64,000 bases of DNA from NCBI GenBank assembly GCA_035606665.1, contig DATNEY010000026.1, forward strand, positions 1 to 64,000. The letters run 5' to 3'. Position 1 is the first letter of the stretch. Every line of letters begins with the position of its first letter. The notes beneath the pieces are model-generated. The model saw only the letters and a list, made by a program, of their open reading frames with translations. It ran no database searches and was not told where the DNA came from. The stretch comes from DASUGC01 sp035606665. Its GTDB lineage: Bacteria > Acidobacteriota > Vicinamibacteria > Vicinamibacterales > SCN-69-37. The translations under genes and the position numbers were made by a program. This document shows positions 30,879-40,349 of the stretch, piece after piece.

Positions 30879-33716
30879 TTACGTCTTCGCCAGCACCTCT
30901 GCCACCTTCGCCGTCAGCGCATCCAGGGAGAACGGTTTCTGCAGGAAGTTGACCTGCTCGTGGAGTACGCCGTGCCTGATCACCGCATCGTCTGTATATC
31001 CGGATAGATAAAGCACTTTTGCTTCGGGGTGGATCGCGCTCAGCCGCTCAGCGACGACGCGCCCGCTCATGCCGGGCATGACGACGTCAGTGATGAGCAG
31101 CCAGATACGGTCGTGATCCCGCGTGGCAAGCGCGAGCGCCTCCTCGCCGTTCGCGGCTTCCAGCACGGTATAGCCGTACCGCCGCAACACCTGCGTGATG
31201 AGCGAGCGCAACGGTCCCTCGTCTTCGACAACGAGGATCCGCTCGGAGCCACCGGACGCCGCGCTCGTCGCGGCCGCGATTGATGCTTCCGGTGCCTGAT
31301 CGACGATGGGGAGATGGATCCGGAACGTCGTGCCCGTCCCTTCGACGCTGCTCACTTCGATGTGCCCGCCGCTCTGCTCGACGATGCCGTGCACGACGGA
31401 GAGTCCAAGACCCGTGCCCTTGCCTGCGCCCTTCGTTGTGAAGAACGGCTCGAAGACCCGCCGCTGGACGTCCGGTGACATGCCCGTGCCCGTGTCGCTG
31501 ATCGACAGCAGCGCGTGCGGAGCGGCAGGCTTGTCCGCTGTCTTGAACGCGTCGTCTCGCGACGTGACGATGGAGAGCGTTCCGCCCTGGGGCATCGCGT
31601 CGCGGGCGTTCACGGCGAGATTCAGGAGGACCTGTTCGATCTGTCCGGGGTCCGCGTAGATCAACCCGAGACCCGGCTGGAGCGTGGCGTCGAGCGTCAC
31701 GTCCTCTCCGATGACCCGGCGCAGCATGCGGTCGACGTCGCGTACGATCTCATTGAGATCGACGACGCGCGGCGCCAGCACCTGCTGGCGGCTGAACGCG
31801 AGGAGCTGGCGAGTCAGTTCCGCGGATCGATTGCCGGCGCGATGGATCTGCTCGACCATCGAGCGCCGCGGATCGCCGGCAGGCAGGTTCTGCAACACCA
31901 GATCGCTGTAGCCGGCGATGACCATCACCAGGTTGTTGAAGTCGTGCGCGATGCCGCCAGCGAGCCGGCCGACCGCCTCCATCCGTTGAGCCTGGCGGAG
32001 CCGCTCTTCGAGCTGCAGGCGCTGACTGATGTCGCGCACGACCGCCGCAAACACGGGCGGATCGGTGCCGGGCACGACGCTGATCGTGAGCTCGACCTGG
32101 AACTCCGAGCCGTCCGCCTTGAGCGCGGGCAGTTCGACGCGCCTGCCGATCATCTTGGCGGTGCCCGTGGACAGAAACCGCGCGAGTCCGTGCTCGTGAG
32201 ACTCGCGAAGCTGCGGCGGAATCACGACGTCGGCCACGCGGAGTCCGACGACGTGCTCGCGGCGGCGGCCGAAGATCGCTTCGGCCGCCGCGTTGAACTC
32301 CAGGATCTCGGCCCGCTCGTTCGCCACAATGAGGCCGTCGATCGATGACTCGAGAATCGCGCGGTACCGCGACGCCACTTCCCGCAGCGCCTCCTCGGCC
32401 TTGCGGCGCTCGGTGACGTCCCGGCCGGTGGACAGCAACTCGACGAGGTGCCCGTTCGCGTCGAAGAAGCCGCGGTCGGTCCATAACTGCCAGCGCTCCT
32501 CGCCGTTCGCCGCAAATGACCGGTGCTCGCTGGTGCGCTCCGGCTGGTCGGGCGTCAGCCCCTCGATCTTCTGCCGGATCATTTCGCGATGCTCCGGCAC
32601 GATCTGCGGGAAGAAGGTCGTGCCGATGCACTCCTGTTCGGTCACGCCGAAGTAGCGGCAGTAGCTCTCGTTCACGAAGGTGCGCGTCCCGTCCGGGAGC
32701 CATTTCACGACGAACTCGGTCTGCTCGCGGATGATGAGGCGGAGCTTCTCCTCGTTCTGCGCGACCGTACGCTCGGCCTGCAGCCGCTGCGCGATCTCCT
32801 CGCGCTGATCGCTGATCGTCCGCCCGACCACGAGACCGACGAGACAAATGAGCGTGAGCGCGGTCTGCAAGTTCTGGATCTCCGCGTTCGGGATGACCGG
32901 CACGTGCGCCATCGCGTAGGCCGGCACGAAGATCGTCAGAATCTCAATCCAGAGATTCGCGAGCACCGCCAGGCCCGCACCTTGTCGAAGCGCCGCCCAC
33001 ACGGCGAAGACGCCATACGCGGACCAGTACCGTTCGAGCGGAAGAAAGAGACTCAGCGCGAGCGCGGCCGCAAAGACCGCCGTCATTTCGATGCAGGCGC
33101 CCCAGCCCACATCCAGAAGTCCCCAACTTTGCGAGGCTGCGGCGCCCTGCGTCCGGCTCCAGCCCCGGCGTTCGAGCCATGGCGTGACGAAGACGCCGAG
33201 GGCGGCGCCGACGGCGAGTCCGTCCATCAGCGTGGCGATGCCGCCCGACCACGACGCGCGCCAGAAATCGAGCGAGAGCAGATCGGCGAACCAGACCAGG
33301 CCGCCGGCGACGAGAAATGCATTGAGGGCGGCGGCGGGGATCACCGCGAGGAGCACGAACTTCACGGCGTCGTTGAGCGCCGGGAGCCACGCGCGGCCCT
33401 TGCCGACCTTGTCGAACAGCCACCAGCCGGCGGCGACCGCGATTGCTTCGGGCAGGGCGTAGAGCGGCCAGCGTGTGGCGTCAGGCAGATTCCACAGCCC
33501 GGCCGAGAGGACGGCGTTTACGTAGATGCCGACGATGGCGCGCGGTCCCCACCAAATCGCCATGGCGATCCCGAGCGGGATCGGCAGATAGCTGGCCGAC
33601 ACGCCGGGCGCGATGACGGTGATGAGCGACAGCCGTGTGCCGGCGTGAGCGATGAGCGCCGGCAGGATCCAGGTCCACCATGGCAGTGGCCGTCGCGGCG
33701 GAGTCACCGGATCCAT
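30879..33716 (-). CDS. MASE1 hybrid histidine kinase (PAS, PAS, HisKA, HATPase, REC)
   Basis: 945 residues. An N-terminal MASE1-type membrane sensor (about 15-310, eight or so helices, ISYLPIPLGIAMAIWWGPR-like) is followed by PAS (about 335-450) and PAS (about 455-570, DGLIVANERAEILEFNAAAEAIFG). HisKA carries the NtrB-like AGGIAHDFNNLVMVIAGYSD. HATPase has NLAVNARDAMP and DTGTGM. The C-terminal receiver has Asp in LLITDVVMPGMSG and Lys in LQKPFS. The AHDFNN type of kinase is common in Acidobacteria and often self-contained. Signal unknown. Upstream 145 bp to the DUF5666 gene hold no gene. Confidence 0.92.
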   Translation of the reverse strand: MDPVTPPRRPLPWWTWILPALIAHAGTRLSLITVIAPGVSASYLPIPLGIAMAIWWGPRAIVGIYVNAVLSAGLWNLPDATRWPLYALPEAIAVAAGWWLFDKVGKGRAWLPALNDAVKFVLLAVIPAAALNAFLVAGGLVWFADLLSLDFWRASWSGGIATLMDGLAVGAALGVFVTPWLERRGWSRTQGAAASQSWGLLDVGWGACIEMTAVFAAALALSLFLPLERYWSAYGVFAVWAALRQGAGLAVLANLWIEILTIFVPAYAMAHVPVIPNAEIQNLQTALTLICLVGLVVGRTISDQREEIAQRLQAERTVAQNEEKLRLIIREQTEFVVKWLPDGTRTFVNESYCRYFGVTEQECIGTTFFPQIVPEHREMIRQKIEGLTPDQPERTSEHRSFAANGEERWQLWTDRGFFDANGHLVELLSTGRDVTERRKAEEALREVASRYRAILESSIDGLIVANERAEILEFNAAAEAIFGRRREHVVGLRVADVVIPPQLRESHEHGLARFLSTGTAKMIGRRVELPALKADGSEFQVELTISVVPGTDPPVFAAVVRDISQRLQLEERLRQAQRMEAVGRLAGGIAHDFNNLVMVIAGYSDLVLQNLPAGDPRRSMVEQIHRAGNRSAELTRQLLAFSRQQVLAPRVVDLNEIVRDVDRMLRRVIGEDVTLDATLQPGLGLIYADPGQIEQVLLNLAVNARDAMPQGGTLSIVTSRDDAFKTADKPAAPHALLSISDTGTGMSPDVQRRVFEPFFTTKGAGKGTGLGLSVVHGIVEQSGGHIEVSSVEGTGTTFRIHLPIVDQAPEASIAAATSAASGGSERILVVEDEGPLRSLITQVLRRYGYTVLEAANGEEALALATRDHDRIWLLITDVVMPGMSGRVVAERLSAIHPEAKVLYLSGYTDDAVIRHGVLHEQVNFLQKPFSLDALTAKVAEVLAKT

Positions 33717-33860
33717 GCTGGCGCACTTCCGCCGTTGAGAGACACCATCACTGTAGTCGCCTGGCCCGAGGGTACGGGGCGGACCTGTACCCCAATCGGC
33801 CTGTTGCGTCCGAAGTGTAGGCCAGCCACCGGCCGCTGCGGCGGCCGGGCGGGCTGGATC

Positions 33861-35108
33861 TCAGATTTTCTGAATCCTCGTCGCCATGATGCTGAGATCC
33901 TGGCGCACAATGCCGATCACTTCCACCTTGTCACCGACCATCAGTTGACCGCAGGGTGTGTTGAAGACCGTCTGGACGTCCGCTTCGACCTGGTAACCAC
34001 CAACCGTCAGGTGAACATCCGGGCACGAACCTGACGCGGCGGTGATTGTGGCTTGCATCCAGAAACCGCCGCCTGGAGTGTCCGCCAGGATGTTGATGGT
34101 ACCGGCGACGATCGTGCCGTCCGCCCGTACGCGGCCGCTGATATCCACGGTCTGGCCGGTCGCAAGTGCCATGGCGCCCTGTGCGGTTCCTTTGCGCATG
34201 ACATCGGTGAGATCGGTCAGCGCGATAGTCTTGCCGGCGACGCTCAGGACGAGCTGAGGCACCGTGCCGGATCGCGAGGAAACTGTCCCGTTCAGCGAGA
34301 CCGCCGGTGAGATGAAGACGAGCCGGGTCGCATGAATGAATCCGGCCTGCACCGTGCCGGTGACCTGAATCTGCAGCCCATTGGCCATCTCGTTGAACTG
34401 GCCCCCCGGATCGAAGGCTGAGTTGTCGTCCCCCCGGATCACGATGCCGTTCACCACGAACTGAAACGACGCGCGCGTGCCGGACAGGTTGGCGATGACG
34501 CCAACAAACGTGGCGCCCGACACCACGGGCGTGAGAATGTCCACCTTGGCGGCGACGAGCGCGCTGCTCGTTCCCTGGCCTGTGACGTTGACCCGCTGGC
34601 CCACCGCGATCGTGTCGAACGCGACACTTTGACCCGTGGCCGTGTAGCTCGTCCCGCCTCCCGTCGACACCGTTCGTCCGGCCACGATGAAGGTGTCCGG
34701 CGGCGTCACCGACTCGACCCGCCCCTCCACTTCTTCTTCGCTTCCACGCACCCGGCGCGCGGACTCAAGCGTCGCGGCGGTGCCGTTGACCGTGACGGCC
34801 AGCGTCACGGTCTGGTTCGCAAGAAGGTTGGAGAGCACGAGGGACGCGTTCACTCCTGGTCCGGAGAACCGTAGATCGATCGTGCCGGACGGAAGATTGT
34901 TGAGGGTGAAGTGTCCGGACCCGTCAACCTGGGTGGCGTTGCTTGTTGCACCGGCCGCGACCTGAAGTCCCGCCGGCACAGGTGCCGTCACGGCGCCGAC
35001 GATGGTCACGCCGGCGCCTGTTGTCGGCGCCGTGGGCGAGTTGCGAGCGCAGGCCGCGCCAGCGATCCCGAGTATCGCAATGACGGCAAGGTGGTGAAGA
35101 CGAGGCAT
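33861..35108 (-). CDS. DUF5666 lipoprotein
   Basis: 415 residues from ATG 35108 with lipobox GAAC after a hydrophobic leader, so a lipid-anchored envelope protein. After a carboxypeptidase-regulatory-like beta domain (about 30-110) come repeated small beta-barrel units of the DUF5666 type (VEGRVESVTPPDTFIVAGR, VNVTGQGTSSALVAAKVDIL, GKTIALTDLT, GKVEVIGIVRQ-like ends). DUF5666 resembles OB-fold domains; the ligand is unknown. The frame to 35162 adds a non-signal N-terminus and is not used. A single gene; the ABC permease gene lies upstream on the same strand. Confidence 0.85.
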   Translation of the reverse strand: MPRLHHLAVIAILGIAGAACARNSPTAPTTGAGVTIVGAVTAPVPAGLQVAAGATSNATQVDGSGHFTLNNLPSGTIDLRFSGPGVNASLVLSNLLANQTVTLAVTVNGTAATLESARRVRGSEEEVEGRVESVTPPDTFIVAGRTVSTGGGTSYTATGQSVAFDTIAVGQRVNVTGQGTSSALVAAKVDILTPVVSGATFVGVIANLSGTRASFQFVVNGIVIRGDDNSAFDPGGQFNEMANGLQIQVTGTVQAGFIHATRLVFISPAVSLNGTVSSRSGTVPQLVLSVAGKTIALTDLTDVMRKGTAQGAMALATGQTVDISGRVRADGTIVAGTINILADTPGGGFWMQATITAASGSCPDVHLTVGGYQVEADVQTVFNTPCGQLMVGDKVEVIGIVRQDLSIMATRIQKI

Positions 35109-35241
35109 GCGGGGAACCCAGCAAACGCCATTCCATCTTCGCGGAGCCGTAGGGCGGCGCAATCGGCCGGAAACGCGGCAAGCGTCAGAGTTGCCGGGTG
35201 CCTCGATAAGGGAAGAACCTACCCCCGAGTTGGCCGGCGCC

Positions 35242-36015
35242 CTACTCCCAGCGAAAGACGCGTACCGCCACGGCGGTCGAGAGCGCGAAGATGATCGCGA
35301 GCGCCGCGAGATCCGTTCCGTGACTCAGCCACGAATCGCCGTGCCAGGCACCGCGCATGAGTGAGACGGCGTAGCTGGCCGGCATCAGGCGCGCGACGAC
35401 CCTGAGCGGCGCGGACATCTGGCTGATCGGCATGAACAGGCCCGAGATGCCGATCATCGGGTACAGCACGATGGTGCCGATCGGCTGCGCGAACCGCGCG
35501 GTCGGCGCCACGCTCGCGAGGACGAAGCCGAGCGACAGGATGCTGAGCGTGCTCACGAGCGTCGCGGCCGTAAACGCCACCCACGGAATCGGGATGTCGA
35601 CCGGCAGATACCGTTTTCCCAACAGCGTCATCAGCGTCACGGTCACGGCCGTGAACAGAAGCTTTACAAGCACGTGCGCCGTGAGGATCGTCAGCGGCCT
35701 GAGCGGCGTCGCGCGCAGCCGCTTGAGGATGCCGCCCTCACGGTAGATCGCGATGATCGTCACGAGCGAGAGCACCGCACTGATCGAGATCAGCAGGGCG
35801 GCGAAGACCGCGAGGTCCGGACCCACGAGTCCGCGCTGACCCTGCTCGGCGCCGGTCATCCTGCCGCCGAACGTCCGGCCGATCGCCAGGAACACGAACA
35901 CGGGCACGAACACCGATCCGATCACGCCAAGCGGTTCGCGCAGAAAGATCTTGGTTTCGAGCCAGGTGAGCGCGCCGAGGCCGCGGAATGAGAACGCGCT
36001 CGTCTTCATGTTCAT
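35242..36015 (-). CDS. ABC-2 type transporter permease
   Basis: 257 residues with six membrane helices, including WLETKIFLREPLGVIGSVFVPVFVFLA at the start and the conserved ABC-2 block GLFMPISQMSAPLRVVARLMPASYAVSLMRG. The start overlaps the ATPase gene stop by ATGA. Together they form a two-gene exporter of the drug/lipid (DrrAB-like) kind. Substrate unknown. Confidence 0.92.
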   Translation of the reverse strand: MNMKTSAFSFRGLGALTWLETKIFLREPLGVIGSVFVPVFVFLAIGRTFGGRMTGAEQGQRGLVGPDLAVFAALLISISAVLSLVTIIAIYREGGILKRLRATPLRPLTILTAHVLVKLLFTAVTVTLMTLLGKRYLPVDIPIPWVAFTAATLVSTLSILSLGFVLASVAPTARFAQPIGTIVLYPMIGISGLFMPISQMSAPLRVVARLMPASYAVSLMRGAWHGDSWLSHGTDLAALAIIFALSTAVAVRVFRWE

Positions 36016-36941
36016 TGCCGCACCGAGTGCCCGGTCAGCTTGAGGAAGACCTCCTCGAGCGTCGGCACGATGGTTCGAAAGTCGGTCACTTCGATGCGCT
36101 CCTGGGCCAGGCAGCCGATGAGTCCGGTCATCACCTCCACCGACGGCGCGCGGAGAATCACGTGCGCTCCTTCGCGCACCGAGGACTCGACGCCGCGGAC
36201 TCGGCCGAGCAGATCGGCGGCACGGTCGTCAGTCGTCGTGATGACGATGGTCCGTTCCGGACAATGCCGCGCGACGAGGGCCGCGGGTGAATCGACGTCG
36301 ACGACGCGGCCGTGGTCGATGATGGCGACGCGATCGCAGAGCCGCTCGGCCTCCTCCATGAGATGCGTCGTGAGGAACACGGTCTTGCCCCGATCCCGGA
36401 TGCCGCGCACCAGGTCCCAGATCGCCCGCCGGGCTTGCGGATCGAGGCCGGTCGTGAGCTCGTCGAGGAACACGACTTCCGGGTCGTTGATCAGCGCGAG
36501 CGCGATGAACAGCCGCTGCTTCTGGCCGCCGGACAGCGTCATGAAGCGTGCGCCCGATTTCGCCGCGATCCCGAGCTGCTCCAGCAGCTGCCGTCCGTCG
36601 ATCGACGTGCGGTACAGCGACGACCAGAGACCGATGGCCTCGGCGACGGTGATCCGCTTCTGCAACTGCGCTTCCTGCAACTGCACACCGATCCGCTGGA
36701 GCAGCGGCACGACGTCGGTGAACGGATCGAGCCCGAGCACGGACACCGATCCGGTGTCCGGCACGCGAAGGCCCTCGATGCACTCCATTGTGGTCGTCTT
36801 GCCGGCGCCGTTCGGGCCGATCAGTCCGAAGATCTCCCCCTGAAACACGTGCAGCGAGACGTCCTGCACGGCGCGCGTCGACCCGTAGTGTTTGGAAAGG
36901 CCCGCGACCTCGATGACGCGGGGCCGCGCAGACAGGCTCAT
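36012..36941 (-). CDS. ABC transporter ATP-binding protein
   Basis: 309 residues. Walker A is GPNGAGKTT (about 40), followed by the Q-loop, the signature LSGGQKQR, Walker B VVFLDELTTGLDP and the switch His in FLTTHLMEEAERL. The C-terminal extension (about 220-309) is of the DrrA/CcmA-like exporter class. It pairs with the permease encoded downstream (ATGA overlap). About 150 bp upstream of it contain no gene, only a small hairpin before the AIM24 gene on the other strand. Confidence 0.94.
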   Translation of the reverse strand: MSLSARPRVIEVAGLSKHYGSTRAVQDVSLHVFQGEIFGLIGPNGAGKTTTMECIEGLRVPDTGSVSVLGLDPFTDVVPLLQRIGVQLQEAQLQKRITVAEAIGLWSSLYRTSIDGRQLLEQLGIAAKSGARFMTLSGGQKQRLFIALALINDPEVVFLDELTTGLDPQARRAIWDLVRGIRDRGKTVFLTTHLMEEAERLCDRVAIIDHGRVVDVDSPAALVARHCPERTIVITTTDDRAADLLGRVRGVESSVREGAHVILRAPSVEVMTGLIGCLAQERIEVTDFRTIVPTLEEVFLKLTGHSVRQ

Positions 36942-37092
36942 TGAACTTCCATTAGATACTAGCCGTCATCGCGTTGACGGGCGCAGTGCGAGCGAGCCGC
37001 GCGAGTGAGCCGCCGGAGCGGACTGGGGCATAGGGGCCCCACGAGCGACGGCGATAGGGGGTCCGGCGGGACGAAGTCCCCCGGAGTGAAAA

Positions 37093-37887
37093 ATGGCCAT
37101 GCATGAGATTGACTACAAGATCATCGGAGAGGATTTGCAGTTCGTCGAGATCGAGCTCGATCCGAACGAAGCGACGGTCGCGGAAGCCGGCGGCATGATG
37201 TACATGGACGACGGGATCGAGATGGAGACGATCTTCGGCGACGGGTCGCAGAAGCAGACGGGCTTCATGGGCGCGTTGATGGGCGCCGGCAAGCGGCTGC
37301 TCACCGGTGAGTCGCTCTTCATGACGGTCTTCCTCAATCGCAGTACCGCCAAACGTCGCATCGCGTTCGGCGCACCGTACCCGGGCCGCATCGTCGCGGT
37401 GCATCTTTCGGAAATCGGCGGTGAGCTCATCGCGCAGAAAGATTCGTTTCTCTGTGCGGCCAAGGGTGTGAGCATCGGCATCGCGTTCCAGAAGAAGCTC
37501 GGCGTGGGTCTCTTCGGCGGCGAAGGATTCATCATGCAGCGGCTGCAGGGCGACGGCTGGGCGTTCGTGCACGCCGGCGGCATGCTGATGGAACGGACAC
37601 TCGCGCCAGGCGAGCTCGTCCGTGTCGACACGGGCTGCATCGTCGCGCTGCAGCCGTCGGTCAGTTACGACATCGAGTACGTCGGCAAGATCAAGACGGC
37701 GCTCTTCGGCGGAGAAGGCCTGTTCTTTGCGACACTGCGCGGTCCGGGCAGGATCTGGCTGCAGTCGCTTCCGCTCAGCCGCATGGCGAACCGGATCGTG
37801 TCAGCGGTGCCGGGCCTCGTGCGCGGGGGGCGTGAAGAAGGCTCGCTGTTGGGCGGCCTGGGGAATCTGCTGGACGGGGACAACTGA
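37093..37887 (+). CDS. TIGR00266/AIM24 family protein
   Basis: 264 residues with no signal or membrane helix. The sequence follows the AIM24 beta-prism pattern: VEIELDPNEATVAEAGGMMYMDDGIEME, SLFMTVFLNRSTAKRRIAFG, PYPGRIVAVHLSE, SFLCAAKGVSIGIAFQKKLG, GLFGGEGFIMQRLQGDG and a Gly-rich C-terminus LLGGLGNLLDGD. Bacterial members are of unknown function and often lie near stress or secretion genes. The start has CCGGAG upstream. The last 87 bp overlap the convergent secreted-protein gene. Confidence 0.9.
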   Translation: MAMHEIDYKIIGEDLQFVEIELDPNEATVAEAGGMMYMDDGIEMETIFGDGSQKQTGFMGALMGAGKRLLTGESLFMTVFLNRSTAKRRIAFGAPYPGRIVAVHLSEIGGELIAQKDSFLCAAKGVSIGIAFQKKLGVGLFGGEGFIMQRLQGDGWAFVHAGGMLMERTLAPGELVRVDTGCIVALQPSVSYDIEYVGKIKTALFGGEGLFFATLRGPGRIWLQSLPLSRMANRIVSAVPGLVRGGREEGSLLGGLGNLLDGDN

Positions 37888-39759
37888 AGGGGCACCAGGT
37901 CCCCGCACGGTCTGCACTCGCGACACGGCCGTTCCCGACGAATCGTGCGTCGCGCTGATGATGTGGGTCCCGGCGGCGAGGCCCGAAGGCGCCGAGACGC
38001 TGGCGCTGCCGCCACTCAAGGGAACGCGCGCGAGTGTGGAACGAATCGGCGTCGCGACGCTCGTCGGATAGAACAGGTCTTCGAACAGGATGGTTCCTGA
38101 CCGAGTCCCGAACGGGATCCAGTTGTTTCGTGCCGCTGTGGCCGTGAAGGTGACCGGTTCGCCCGGCGCGACGCTCGCGACACCCGCTTTGGACGATGCC
38201 AGGGACAGGCGAACGGAGCCTTGAGCTCCGACCGCGAACAGCGTCCCGCCGTTGAGCGTAAACACCGTGCCGTCTGGTCCGACGATCGTCGGGACGTAGG
38301 GCTCGCCGAAGCCCGGCGTGAGCTGTACGGCCTCGGACAGTGAGTTGGTTGCGAGATCCCAGCGATAGATTCGGCCGTCTTCGTTCGGTACGAAGATGCT
38401 TTTCGTCGCCGGATTCACAGCGGCGGTATTGATGCACCACTCGCGCACCGCGAATGGAAAGGACGGAGAAATGTTCGGTCCGTCGGGCGTGGGCCCGATG
38501 ACGGTGGCAACCTCACGCATTTCGACCAGGCCGTTGGCCGTTGTATGCGGGTCGACCTGGATCCTGTTTGGATCGAGCAGTGCGATCCGGTTGACGCCGT
38601 CGCCGTCACTGAACCGGTAATTGTTGTACTTGGTGAAGATCAGATAGGGCGAGGCATCCGCGTACCATGGCGCCATCGAGGCGGGAACGATCGCGGCGGT
38701 TGAATCCCAGCCGAAACCGCCAGGCGTCTTCTCAACTGACAGATCGGCGCTGAAGCGCAGCAGGAACCCTCGCGACCCGTTGTTCGGGTTCGCGAGCACG
38801 CCGAAGTAGACGTCGCCGTCGGGCGCGATCATCGGCGATGCCGTGCTGTCGTCCGACACCGTGGCGTTGTTGACCTTGTTGTTGCGCGGATCCTTCAGGA
38901 ACACCTTGTACCTGGTCTGCAGAGTCGTGGCGGTCAGGCCGAGCAGGTATGCATATGCGTTTGTCGTGCCGGCTTTCACGACGACGTAGAGCGTCTGACC
39001 GTCGTTACTCAACGCCGGCGCGGAATTGTGCGTATCCCGAGTAATCGAGGCATCGCCGGCGGCCGCTCCGGCCAGCACGTACGTCGCCGATCCGTCCGGC
39101 GCGATTCGCGCGAAGCCGCTCTCGGTCGTTGTCAGCGGCGCGGGCGCCGTACCCTGCACGCGGAAACCGAAGTACACGTTGCCGGCCCTGTCGGCGGTAA
39201 GCGGAGTGTTCACGAAGACCGACGAGGTGAAGGCCGTGCGATCGCGATCAAACGCGTCGAGGCCGTAGAAGGCGACCCGCGCCGGCTTGCGGTTCCACAG
39301 GTTTGGCATCGGCACATAGAACAGCGTGCCGCCCGCACCCGCAAAGTAAAGGCGTGCCCCGGAGATCACCGGCTGGTACACCGGGATCCAGTTGTGCGCG
39401 GGAACCACGTAGTCGGTATCGATCCTCGCCCCGCGCCGGTTGCCGGTCCGGCCATCGAGCAGGTGCAGCTCGAAGCCGTCGTTCTCGGTCTTTACAGGTA
39501 CGACGAGCGTATTGTCGGATGTCACGAGCGGCGATCCGTAGTGCGTGTTTGCGAACGTCTGGCGGCGGTCGATGGTGGTCGACCACCGGATGGCATTGAG
39601 CGGCTGCGCCGCCGACTCGAACACGCCCGTGTGCTGCGCGTTGCCGGCGAAGGTGGCCACCTCGCCCTGGGCATTCTCTACCGCTCGGGCCGCCGGATCG
39701 GTCGCGGCCACGGTGACGAATCCAACGGCGAACATCAGGACAACGCGCGTCAGCTTCAT
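37801..39759 (-). CDS. Large secreted beta-propeller-like protein with Ig-like C-terminus
   Basis: 652 residues from ATG 39759 with a signal peptide (MFAVGFVTVAATDPAARA). The middle shows repeated beta-blade phrases typical of PQQ or Kelch-like propellers (YGSPLVTSDNTLVVPV, LLDGRTGNRRGARIDT, VYFGFRVQGTA, TLYVVVKAGTTNAYAYLLGL, VYFGVLANPNNG, IFVPNEDGRIYRWDLATN, GPDGTVFTLNGGTLFAVG). The C-terminus (about 530-630) looks like a bacterial Ig-like domain (GEPVTFTATAARNN, AGTHIISATHDSSG). The tail after about 625 overlaps the AIM24 gene and lacks domain character. Substrate or ligand unknown. Confidence 0.8.
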   Translation of the reverse strand: MKLTRVVLMFAVGFVTVAATDPAARAVENAQGEVATFAGNAQHTGVFESAAQPLNAIRWSTTIDRRQTFANTHYGSPLVTSDNTLVVPVKTENDGFELHLLDGRTGNRRGARIDTDYVVPAHNWIPVYQPVISGARLYFAGAGGTLFYVPMPNLWNRKPARVAFYGLDAFDRDRTAFTSSVFVNTPLTADRAGNVYFGFRVQGTAPAPLTTTESGFARIAPDGSATYVLAGAAAGDASITRDTHNSAPALSNDGQTLYVVVKAGTTNAYAYLLGLTATTLQTRYKVFLKDPRNNKVNNATVSDDSTASPMIAPDGDVYFGVLANPNNGSRGFLLRFSADLSVEKTPGGFGWDSTAAIVPASMAPWYADASPYLIFTKYNNYRFSDGDGVNRIALLDPNRIQVDPHTTANGLVEMREVATVIGPTPDGPNISPSFPFAVREWCINTAAVNPATKSIFVPNEDGRIYRWDLATNSLSEAVQLTPGFGEPYVPTIVGPDGTVFTLNGGTLFAVGAQGSVRLSLASSKAGVASVAPGEPVTFTATAARNNWIPFGTRSGTILFEDLFYPTSVATPIRSTLARVPLSGGSASVSAPSGLAAGTHIISATHDSSGTAVSRVQTVRGPGAPSVVPVQQIPQAAQQRAFFTPPAHEARHR

Positions 39760-39956
39760 CCTCGCGGATCTTATGCCACCTTTTGATCTTTCCTCCCGAC
39801 TCGTGGCTGACGATCGCACTATTCCGCCGACATTTCCGCCAGTGCCGCGGCTCCGGCGGCGCGACCGCTCGGACCGCTCGTCTTCGGGATGAGCGCTCGC
39901 TGGCTCAGCTGGCTCGCGCTGTACGTGTTCGCGGCCAAGGGCTGGCTCAAATAGAT

Positions 39957-40286
39957 CTAGCGTTTCCTGCCGCGAGGCGGAGCGTACCGCTGCAGGACGG
40001 TGTCGATCGCATCGCGAGCTTCCCGGACCATCGAGTAGTCGGCGGGCGAAATAGGCCGGTAGGTGTAGATCCCTTTCTCAGAGCGAACGATCTCTTCAAC
40101 AGGCACGCCCAGTGCCTCGCCTAGTCGCTCGAGCGAATCCAACGTTGGGTTGGCAAGACCTCGCTCCACCTCTCCGACGAACTTGTAGCTGAGTCCAGCC
40201 CGCTCCCCCAGCGCCTCTTGGGTCATCCGTCGGGCGCGCCGGAACGCGCGAACATGGTCACCGACACGCTTTCTAAGCTCCGACAC
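39957..40286 (-). CDS. XRE-family helix-turn-helix regulator
   Basis: About 109 residues from GTG 40286. The HTH is RVGDHVRAFRRARRMTQEAL followed by GERAGLSYKFVGEVERGLAN, then a short linker and a C-terminal helix, with no sensor domain. An alternative ATG at 40349 would add 21 residues of non-domain sequence. It probably represses or activates nearby genes; the divergent region to 40811 is the natural target. Confidence 0.8.
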   Translation of the reverse strand: MSELRKRVGDHVRAFRRARRMTQEALGERAGLSYKFVGEVERGLANPTLDSLERLGEALGVPVEEIVRSEKGIYTYRPISPADYSMVREARDAIDTVLQRYAPPRGRKR

Positions 40287-40349
40287 GTTCGGGAGTATTC
40301 GTGAGGCCCATATTCGAGTGAACCCTGTAAATGTGTTGTTGCATGGCAC

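Noticed and set aside
39760..39776. Sigma54-like site before the propeller-like gene (minus strand GTGGCATAAGATCCGCG)
   Set aside because: Spacing fits but the -12 half is CCGC, lacking TTG, and the predicted start would be at or beyond the start codon.
39890..39955. 21-codon plus-strand frame ending AKGWLK
   Set aside because: Too short, weak ribosome site and no supporting context; may be a chance frame.
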